64,000 bases of DNA, taken from the NCBI GenBank assembly GCA_030141605.1, contig JAQGDQ010000017.1, positions 121,001-185,000 of the forward strand. Direction: 5' to 3'. How positions within the stretch are numbered: position 1 is the stretch's first letter; each line of letters begins with the position of its first letter. Below, piece after piece: positions 25,086 through 64,000 of this stretch. A model generated the notes under the pieces. The model ran no database searches. It was given only the letters and a program-made list of their open reading frames with translations, and had not been told where the DNA came from. This stretch comes from Tubiluchus corallicola. Lineage: Eukaryota; Priapulida; Priapulimorpha; Priapulimorphida; Tubiluchidae. The translations under genes and the position numbers were made by a program.

Positions 25086-25352
25086 TTAAAATGTCTTTTT
25101 CAATAATGAAAGAAAATCAAATGAAATTGGGAAGGGAGAGCACGAAAGGGTAAAAATAGATAGAGGAAAAGATAACAAAAGATGAGCACATTGAGAACTT
25201 ATTTAACTTGCTCACTGATCTTGTAAATTTGGGCATTACAAGTTAGTCTAACTGCTTTTTAGAAAATGTACATAGCAATCGGGAATAATTTCCAAGTGAA
25301 TATGTAGTTATACCAAGTTTTCAGTTGCATGCGTAGAAAAATCATACTGAAG

Positions 25353-25358
25353 TTTATT
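25353..25358 (-). terminator. Possible poly(A) signal of the glutamate-receptor gene
   Basis: TTTATT on the + strand reads AATAAA on the gene strand, about 390 bases after the receptor stop. It is the nearest clear hexamer I saw. Confidence 0.3.
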
Positions 25359-25749
25359 TCATGCCTTATTGTTCATCAGTAGAATAGAAAAGAATGTATG
25401 CACAATGAATAGAAAAGAGTAGTCTAAGCTGATGCACAATCATCTGACTCAGAGCATGCCGTTTTGTATTAACAGTTTTTGCCCCCTTGCAATTTAAGAT
25501 AGATGCCTGTGTGGACATTTCAGACCTAATTGTGAAACCTAGGCCTACAGGTATCTTGAAGTCATGCCTGAGGCTAGAAATTCGTAGACGTCAAACATGG
25601 TAATAGTACTTTGACTTTGCACTTATGTTGGATATTTATAAAGGCTTGGAAAGTTGTTTTCATGTAGCATATACAGTATGTGCATGTTTAAAAGCCGCCA
25701 TACATTAACCAGTTATTGGCTATTCTGTGCTCTTGGTGTTCAAAGTACT

Positions 25750-54645
<28,896 letters not shown>

Positions 54646-57600
54646 CTGCATAGTACAACAATAAACTGCCAAATACTGTGAGTTATGAGACCAATAAATG
54701 CAGTCTGCAAACCAATAAAATACCTCTGTTCTTCTATGGGAAAGTTTAACAACAATGGAGAAAGTTAGGGTTGTAATCTTAAGTTATACTAAAAACTGAA
54801 ATGTATGATCTATCATTATTAGTGGAGGGCATTAGACGCGTCCATATATTTGCGAAACTGAAACATCATTTAAAGGTTGATACATATCAATGCCTTCTTT
54901 TGGCGCTTTTTTAACAGTTCTGGAGTGATACGAATACTCGCGATGCGTGGCAGAAATACTTTTCGGCTATCAGAGAAAAACATGGATGTCTTTGACGTAT
55001 ATTGTATGAGTGCGTTATGTTATCGTTTAATGTGTTAACAAACGAGACATAGCCACATCACATTCATTTTATTTTATTTTAATCGCTATTATTGAGTGCG
55101 CATATTGTCGGCCAATTTCTTTATAGGTGAGCTGTATAAGATATTTACCTAAATATTTATTTATTTAAATATAATTGTCATTTTTGCAAATAAATCGTCT
55201 TTTGAAACTCTTGAAACAAATGCTCAATGCAACTGTATCTTACAGTTTCTGCCATTGTCTAGTGGAGATTTTATCAGTTGAATTTTATCAGCACAGTTCG
55301 ATAAACTCATTGAGTTTAAGTAATCAGTCAAGTTGCTTGCTTGCTGCGCCTACCATATTTCCAAACAACGTCAATGGGCTTCTCAAACGGAGGCGTCAGA
55401 AACAGTTGCATTATTGTATAGCTCCCTTTTGGGAAAATGTTAGAAAAGTAAATATCGGTGCTGCCTGTTACATTAAGTATCAATGACTTTGCAAACTGGT
55501 TAATTTATTAGCTTAACAAGTCTTGCTGATGAATATGGCTTTTCCTTCACTGTGTATATCGTTTATTGTCCATAATTTTTTTACGAAATAATAACGTCCA
55601 TATGAAGCTCTGTTCTGGAAGAGAAATTTCATAAACACATATAACACATGAATATGTATCAGAGTTACGCTAAATGTATTGAATAGCAAAATAAGTTATG
55701 TACTTTTGCAACTGTTATATCCTCTGTAGACAAACAATGAACAGTCTTGCTGAAAAAATAATTTCTGCGAAAATAACTAATGCACTATTTCGACTGAAGC
55801 TGAAGAGACGAAAATAACAAAAAGAGCCACGATTATAGTCTTGAGAACTTTCAAACACTTCGAACACTTCAAATGACTCCATGAATTTCACAACAAACAG
55901 ATTTCAAGTGGAGCGACCTAGTATCTGCTTCAAAAATTAGGTCTGTGTCACAGTTTAATCAGCAACGCAATCACCACATTTAATATTTGCAAGCCTCGTG
56001 TCAAAAAAGCTTTAGTACGGTAAAAATAACGCGCAAAAGTTAAGTGTAAATATAGTTTTGTGTTAAAACGTATTAGTAATCGTTGGTACACTAACTAGTG
56101 TAGTAAGGTTATGCTTGTGAAGCTGTAATCTACCATGCAATAAAATGAACAGCTTTTTGACACGCTGCCAAGAAATATAATTGTCGAATGACATTTCAAC
56201 AATTAAATATTGAATGAACTGTTCAGATAAAACTAAACACAAAACGATCCGGCTATGTAAGCCATAGCTGTAAACGGCCTTGGCATGACAATGATCAAGC
56301 CTATCGAGCTTTAATAACCTGAATGTAATTCCTGAAGCCCATGCACTTTGTTTAAATTCCATGTTGCAACGCAGCCACTCGACCACTTTCCTCTCTGCAA
56401 AGGAGTATCAATCTTGGCGAAACTAATAAAGTCGATTTTTCACAGATCACATATTTATCATGGAAATTGCTTTCCTCTCCAGCATATTAACATGAAAATT
56501 ACAAATCAATGAAAAGCCAAAATGCGATTCGGTCAAAGATAAATAAAAGCCGCCATTTCGTCGTCGTCGTTCCGTATAATCGTAATGTAAAATGACGTCC
56601 ATCAATGCAAATCGAAAACTGTCTCTATCTGTGGATGAACAGAGAATGCAACGCACACGTAGCCGACAAAGATAATTCAATAAATTGTTATAGCGTCTTC
56701 GTCCGCTGCAGATATGTGTGTGGTTCTAAATCTATGCAAATGTATTAACTTTTCTGTCCCGGTGTGCCTAGTGTTTTGCATAAAGACATTTTCAATGTTT
56801 GCTTTATATAAGTCTTAATATTTTTACACTTCACGCAAGGGATATCTTGTGCGTTTGCCATAAAGAACTAAATTACAGTTCTTAAACCTGGCACACCTAC
56901 AGAATTTTCCAGATGCTGAGATAGATCTAAGAACCCCCAAGTAACTAAGCTTTTTTCGCATAGCCATCAGCAGTGTCTTGACGTTTACTACCGCATTCAT
57001 CGTTATCGTAGTCGGCGTCGTAGTCTTCATCGTCATCATTTCAGAACGCAATCAGTTTAATTTCCTTACGCCAAGATACTCAATTTGCGCACAAAAGGCA
57101 ACTTTTTGCTGTTGAATGGGACATTTTACGGTCTTGTTAAGCTAATCTTCGTAAATATACAGACAAGCAATAGTGGTGCCGAAACACTCTTCGAGGGCCT
57201 TTTGTGGACATTGGAGTTTTTGACCTTTGGACATTGGAGTATATTTCTCTGGATGGCTATATGGTGGTTGCAGTCGACCTCCACAACTGCCATTTCAAAT
57301 GTACAACGAAAATGATCATACTAAAATTATTGTAAAATTAAGAAAGCAAGAACATTTAAGTATGTAATGTTATAATCATTGCATACCCTAGCTGTGTTTT
57401 TTAGTTTTTATATCTAAAATGTGACATATATATATATATATTAATTCTTTATTTGTCATTAAAATGGTTCACTCATTATAATAAAATTGAGTAAACCTCA
57501 GCGTAATGTTAAAGTAACAACACTGTTCAAGACAAAAGCGTCCAGTGCATACTAAAAAAAAGGAAAACTAAAGTGCAACGACAGTTGTTGCCGTTGGTCT

Positions 57601-60600
57601 AAGTGTCTCATTCAGCATTTAAGATGGCTGTGGCAATCAAAATATTGATTTTCCTAAATTTGTTTCATCACGTTTACTTATGTGACTGTCATAACTCATG
57701 CACATTAACACGTTTAACGAGATCGCTTACGACTTTTATCGACAGCACAGTTTTTACGCCCGGTGAGCTTGTCAACTCGGCGACGCTTCAATAATTTATG
57801 GAAAATTTACAAACATTAAAGTCGTAAGGCGTTGTTGCTCCTTGCGATATGGATATAGCGCCTTTTAAAAATTACTTCATAATAAACCGTCATGCATTGT
57901 TGTTTAATGATTTTCAATACCAAACTCTGAAAGAAACGTTACCCACGTTTACCTAAATTATCTTAAATATTTTTCTTTTGAAATCTAACATAAAGATTTT
58001 TTAAAGTGCTAGATGAATTAGTGATTTAATGGATGTATTTAACAATAGTTGTGCATCAAAAATGACGATTTTATAAATGCTTTCCTGTATAAACAAATTT
58101 ATTTTACATATCAGAATTTACTATTAACCCAAGTGGCTTACCTAAAGTATTTTGTGATTCTATTTAAAAAAAATTGTCCTATTGCCCACAAGCTTAATAT
58201 ATTGAAAATTACCATGCCGTTTAGTCAGTCCCTCAACATGTGAATCTTGAGAATTTGTAATATCATAAATATTTCATTATAATACAATTCAATACAATAC
58301 AATTGTAAAATTCAATTTTTGAAACAAATTTAAAAAATGTATCCATTTTTTAAAATGTTACCAAAAGGCAGGCCTCAAAGGAAGTTTCAAAATCACGCTA
58401 CCACTCCTGGAAATGGTACACAATGAAGATGGTCAAAATCGCACGTTTAGCAGTCACACGGCACTTAATGCACTTCAAGTATCATAGAATGAGAGAGTGT
58501 ATGCAATTAGGGGTTGTGAAAAAAACGCTAAATACTGGACTAAAAGTATTGCAGACGTCTAGACTGTGTGAGAACGCAGAACCATGTACAACCGGGCTTT
58601 TATACTTGTGAAAACCGCATGGCGGTCCTTAGCTTATGTAGAAACGTGTTTTGCTGAAAAGCAGCCTATCGCATCGCCCGGCGAATCTGCACAAGGCTGC
58701 AGAGAAATTAATCAGTGACTCCGCCGCTGCAAGTCCCATTATCTTTTTCAAGCATAGTAATTAATACTAATTAGGTTTTGAAGTTAACGGTGACAGGCGA
58801 GCAATAGCAACAAATTTCACGTCAATTCCCTGAAGATTACTTAAGCTTTGAAAAATTTCGCATCCATTATTAGTCTATGATCAAATAGAAGGCTATGCAA
58901 AAAAACCTGCCCGTGTTCTTTGTGATTTCACTGAGTTGACCAGGGTAATTTCTGTTGGAGTTATGAATAATTCTGGATAGCCGTGTCGGTGTCGTTTAAA
59001 TATTAGAGAGATGAAGAAATGGCTCAGAGATGACAGAGTTAATTCTGAGTAGTTTTACAAACCTCCGTAGTCGGTAATTATTTACTTCTAGCTGACTGAG
59101 TCGACACACAAGTCACCAGGTTAACCCCTGAATCTAATCAGAGGTTTCTGAATCAGGTGAGGCCAAGATTTCGACTCGAAGGTCATCGAACTTGTCCAGA
59201 GGTTCTTGAGTTAACTCCAAAGTTACTTGTATTACGATTTAACATGAAAAAGATGTTAAAGATTTAAATTAAATGTTAATTATCTTTATAATACACTTTC
59301 AAGATGATTGTTAATGCTGGAACAAACCCACAGTTGCGTTTTGAAAAACCTGCACGAATAACACAGCGTGTAAAAAAGGAAACATTTCCTGTCATTCATA
59401 TAAGTTATTTTTAAAACAATTCATCCATTTGGGTTTGTTCCCATCTTCGTTTCCAATCTTCAATTGAACATGTTCCAGAATTGTTATTCATTGGTCAATA
59501 TAAATTAAAAATTATAAATTAAAAGTTTCTAGAATATGTCTAAATTTGCGCTGAAACCCTGTTTCAGTGAACTCGGTTTTATTGAAGCCGGTAAAAAGAA
59601 GCCAAGTAAAGTATATCTTCAAGGCATGCTGTCGAATCATTTAGTTAATCCCAATTTAGAAACATTTGCACTGTAACGTCATCTACTTAAACGTGATCAG
59701 TACAAGAGTGTGCTTATCATCAATGTTTAATAATGTTTGCTACTATGGTGCTAGAAGGCTTGATTGCTTTCAGTAGGACGCGATATTGAAGTGATCCAAT
59801 ACCCAGTAGAAGATGAGTGAAGTGAGAGTATTAAAATGGGTCAGATGCAGAGGAAATACACTGCAGTGTGCTAAACCATGGAATATGAGATGCATATAAA
59901 GAACTATAGACTACTTCAAAGGAAAGAACAAGTCACTCAGTATGCTGTGTTTATTTTGCTGTTACCGCTTAAACGTAGAAACATATAACAAAGAAATTTT
60001 CAAAGAACAGGCCGCGAACTTGAAAATCACGACGTAACTGGGAGACTTCATCACTTTTCGAAGCGCGTCGTGGCTTTTCGTAAGAGCGCGCTACTTAAAC
60101 TAATTCAAACTTTTGCAACTTACCTAATGTTCATGCAAAAATATTTCAAAATTAGCTATCCATTTTTTTGCAAAGACTTATTATACTTTTGATGAAGATT
60201 GACAATGCGCTACTTTTCTCCAAGACGTCATTGGAAGAAGAATGGGTAATGAAAATGGGAGCGCCTAAGCATGAAGTGATCGCGACTTTAAGGTGATTTT
60301 ACTAGTTACACGAGGCGCTTATTGCATTTTTTACTACTAAATCATTCTAACATTTTTCGCGAACATTGAAATAAGCGTAACCTCCTAGAAGACTTGGCCT
60401 TTCCTTTAAAGAAAATTTAGCTAAAACAACTGGAGGTACAGGGAAGTATACAGGAAACACATGAAAAATTACGTCAAAGTCAAGTCTCCAAAACAGCTAT
60501 ATAATGCGGCCGACTTAAGAAACTTCAAGCGCTGCAGGTCTAGCTTACAACAAACGATACAATCAAGACACAAACTCGAAATGAGACTAATTAATTTTCT

Positions 60601-61600
60601 GCCCAAAAACTAAAAAAAGCTGTTCCTGAAGTTAGGGCATTTTTGTCGCAAATTTATAATGTGGACTACTCGTTATAAATGTGTTATTAAACATATTCGT
60701 TGCCCTCAAACAATAATATCCAGTGAATTCTGTCAAAAAAATAAATGGTGCAGTTGGTTTGTTGTTAAGTATATAACTGACACTACTAGACCAAGATACA
60801 AAATAGACGTAGCAAATTCTAAATATAATAAACAGTAGTCTGAGTTTAAAATACGTGATAACTGGGTGAGCGTATTAAAATTATTACGCGTGTTAATATT
60901 TAAATAAAGCTGGATTGTGTATTTCGTGAGGTTTTGAAAGATATAGACACGATATTTAAAATAAACATAATGATATAATAAAATTAGACTTCTTTCAAAC
61001 AGCCATATTTATATGAAAAAGTCCAATTATGCATTTTTGCATCACTGAACCAACAATCTCTGCATTCTTGAATTAGCAGGAAAAATAGCAAAAATAAAAA
61101 ACATCAACGTCGATTACAATATCTGAAGCAGTTGAGTTAAGTACCCATTGATTGCAATATGTAAACTACTAAATATCTGAGAAAATGACTTCTTGGTCTC
61201 ATCGTTCTTGTTTCAAGCAAAGGAATCCAAATTTTACGACTGTATCTCTCTGATACTGGCAGTGGAACGAGCATTTTTATAGCGGAGAAATAAAACCATT
61301 TGCGGGATTTTCTTTTCCTGCGTTAAAACCATCACATTAGCCACTGGCGGCTTTTATCGAAATTGAAATCTACCAAGAACAATTCCTCAGAGTTATTAGG
61401 TAACCACTAGCCCGAAAAATACACACAGGAAGCCCACAATCTAATCGTAAGAATAGAAGTATAATTGCTTTGTGAATGATGGTCTACAGACTGCTGTAGA
61501 AAAACATTTTGTTACCTTAACCTACTGTGAAGACATGAAACTATCTAGGGCAAATAAATTTGGTAATGTAACTAATATAATATGAATGTAACATATTATT
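54646..61600. other. Upstream of the last receptor exon found: no convincing gene
   Basis: About 7 kb of AT-rich DNA where the missing 5' receptor exons were expected on the minus strand. I found no segment matching the first ~140 residues. A (TA)n run lies near 57424-57441. Weak candidate frames are noted separately. Confidence 0.4.
57624..57794 (+). CDS. Possible small secreted peptide or first exon
   Basis: ATG 57624 in good context (AAGATGG) opens 56 codons beginning MAVAIKILIFLNLFHHVYLC, a fair signal peptide, followed by DCHNSCTLTRL. A donor-like CCG|GTGAGC at 57762 could instead make this a first coding exon. No downstream partner was recognised. Confidence 0.25.
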   Translation: MAVAIKILIFLNLFHHVYLCDCHNSCTLTRLTRSLTTFIDSTVFTPGELVNSATLQ

Positions 61601-61616
61601 TTTGGAAATACCGTTT

Positions 61617-61839
<223 letters not shown>

Positions 61840-61979
61840 TTATCAGTACTATGTTATATTATAGCCCATGTACGGTGTTCTGTTTGTGTACTTTTTTGTA
61901 ATGTAATGTATTACATTTTATTTGTAATGTATTGTAATGAATTATAAAATTGTAGTGTCCCGAATCGTCAATAAATTAC

Positions 61980-64000
61980 TATTACTATAGATTAATTATT
62001 ATGGTGAAAAGATTTTTGTAGTTTGTTTTCCCTCTTTTTCTATGCTCACTTAATGTTTCCTTTTGTTTTTCTCCATCAACTAATACAGCAAATTGCAATT
62101 GCATTACTGGGATGAGAAAGCTTTCAAGGTCTTTAATGTGGCTTTAGACCTGCTACAACAGAAGGCCGTTTCTTTTCCTTTCATATTTTGACCACAGAAA
62201 TGTAGTACACGATTTTTTATGTGTCATTAATTAATTCAAGGCTGTTATACCATAGTCAACAGCAACAAACCATAGATTTCTTATGAGACATGTTTCGCTA
62301 TTCCATCTTGTCTAATAGAATTTTTATAAAGTCAACAATGTTTTGGCAATCGTTATGTCGTTATTATTTGCCATTGTTATTATTGCTGTTGTTGCAGTTG
62401 CAGTTGCTGTTGTTGTTGTTGATGTCGTTGTCGTTGTCGTTGTTGTTGTTGTTAACTCTTTATTTAACGTGGACAACATTTTAACCGGTAATTATAAACT
62501 GTAGTAATTTCCGAAGTAATGCACAAAATAAGTTAAAAAAAAATTGTGTGTTACACGAGTATTACATGATGGTCAGCTGCCTTCAAATACCATCATTTGA
62601 GATGCGAGACGATGAGGTTTTAGGCAGGAAGTTTTTGATGACACGCAGTCGAAGAGGAGTTGTTGTAATTATGGTCTGTACACGTGTCAAGCATTTTAAT
62701 GACGAATACGATGCATGATGGATCGTTTATTACAAAGTCTCTAAAGCTCATGCAGTGAAAAAGGTCGTGTAAAAGTCAAGCGTGATGGCTTTGTATATGT
62801 ATAAATCAGTGCATTTTTTTCGTTAGTAACACTTCATTATAGGAGAATCTAGGACGATTAGTTTTCAAGACAGTCGCACGTCGCCACAATCGACACAGTT
62901 GGACACCAGAAAAAGTAATCACCAAGATTATTGAGTATCTAAATAATTGAGCACCTGATTTTTAGGTGCAGGGAAAATTAGGTGCTGGGTACTTGAAACT
63001 CGGGATTGGTCACCGGAATAGTCGTTGATTGGACATGAAACAAACGAGTAGAAGATTGTGCTGAGGGATCACGCAGGCGTTTAGCAAGCAAATAAACAAC
63101 GTAAAGCCTGGTTAATAAATGAATGGTCTGAAAAACTGTTCATGCCGGTTTTAGTTGGCGTATTTCCACAGCAGTATTGTCGTCATCATCATCCTCATCA
63201 TCATTAACTTGCTCTGCACTTTGGGGCAAGATATAAAAGGTACTTGTAATTGTTTCTGAAAGCGTTCCCGCCTTCTCGACTCTAAATTATTCAGGAACAA
63301 AACGGGTTCGTAAAATTTATGAAATATAAAACAAATTTTCGCAGGCGTGCGTTCGGCGCGAGTAATACGTTATAATTAGCTTTTTGCTGTTAAGCCCTCA
63401 GTAATTGTTAATGCTTGTAGTTAATATTTAATAAAACACAGCTGATGCCAAAAGTAGGTAAATGTATAATTTTTCGAGCAAGACACGAGAAAATTAAAAG
63501 TAATCACAGTGATTTAAAACTCAATAATTCCACAATTGAATCGGAATAACTAGTCTAAATGAAAACTTGAATTGGAAGCCACATGTAAACATAACCAAAT
63601 TTAAAATAGTAATTGAAATAGTATAGGTGTCAAATGTAGGACTAAAAATTGCTTTACTAAATCACATTTAATAACCCTGTACAATTGTTTAATACACTGT
63701 TTTCCGCTTTGGGCTCATAGGTACACAACTTTTATAAATAAACTATGAGTTATAAAAGAAAATTTCTTAAAATCACTTGTAATCTTAGGAAACGAGAGCA
63801 TCTTAGTTTAACGTGTTTCATAGCTAATAACATTTTAATTGTTGACGATTTATAAAAATTAACACAGCTATATACATGTATAAGACTAAATAGCATCTAT
63901 TTCCATCACTCTTTAATAACCAAGTTCAACCTAGTAATCGACGTTATGCAACCAGCATGAATGAGTTTATTATTAATTTCTGTAGAACAGACATGGCACA
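61980..64000. other. Right end of the window: no gene recognised
   Basis: Includes a GTT/GCT/GTC-rich microsatellite at about 62360-62455. Otherwise AT-rich single-copy-looking DNA with short frames only. Confidence 0.4.

Larger units (their letters stand above)
18060..25352. other. Gene-poor spacer between convergent PEBP and glutamate-receptor genes
   Basis: About 7.3 kb without a recognisable exon on either strand; open frames are short and lack family motifs. It holds a (TA)n run at 19086-19109 and three inverted-repeat elements annotated separately. The flanking genes converge on it, so 3' UTRs may occupy both edges. Confidence 0.5.

Noticed and set aside
56063-56386. Minus-strand frame containing SWQRVKKLFILL, considered as a receptor exon
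   Set aside because: Only a loose match to the W..F.YLYD region, and no correct splice border to 54645.
56447-56680. Minus-strand frame with DRDSFRFALMDV after a good acceptor, considered as a missing receptor exon
   Set aside because: The first helix resembles an N-terminal-domain start, but the next residues (ERRRRNGG) do not fit, and no linking exon was found.
58420-58640. Plus-strand stretch reading PGFYTCENR, like the end of an Ig domain
   Set aside because: No Trp/first-Cys part upstream, stops all around, and no splice borders.

Overview
The window looks like AT-rich nuclear DNA from an animal, most likely an invertebrate bilaterian. Coding sequence sits in short exons with GT/AG borders, separated by introns of about 0.2 to 14.7 kb. 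The genes belong to animal families: an Ig/FN3 cell-adhesion receptor, a PEBP/RKIP protein and an AMPA-type glutamate receptor. Introns and spacers hold decayed LINE pieces, miniature inverted-repeat elements and microsatellites. I cannot name the species.

Layout. (1) 162-8852, + strand: the 3' eleven exons of an Ig/FN3 single-pass receptor, best read as an Echinoid-like adhesion protein. It has two PPxY motifs in the tail and a C-terminal EVIV. (2) 11556-17980, + strand: a complete PEBP/RKIP gene of 6 or 7 exons, whose first exon may add a mitochondrial-type N-terminal extension. (3) 18060-25350: a gene-poor spacer with several inverted-repeat elements. (4) 25750-54645, - strand: eleven exons of an AMPA-type ionotropic glutamate receptor, from the middle of the N-terminal domain to the stop. 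The first ~140 residues were not found. (5) 40084-50379, + strand: a two-exon gene lying wholly inside a 14.7 kb intron of the receptor, on the opposite strand. It encodes a predicted secreted protein of 1949 residues: signal peptide, Cys-rich head, leucine-rich repeats with a C-terminal cap, a 32-residue tandem repeat, a long Thr/Glu/Gln repeat, an acidic Glu/Gln stretch and a very basic Tyr/Lys/Arg tail. I know of no described family with this build, and it is the best candidate here for something new. (6) 54646-64000: no convincing gene, mostly unique AT-rich DNA plus microsatellites.

The four genes do not form a pathway. The one strong arrangement is the nested, opposite-strand repeat-protein gene in the receptor intron. 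That intron also carries a satellite-like array, a (TA)n palindrome and a LINE fragment. Every exon was placed by eye from splice signals, reading phase and family similarity. Phases agree across all joins in all four models, but none has been checked against RNA or a database.
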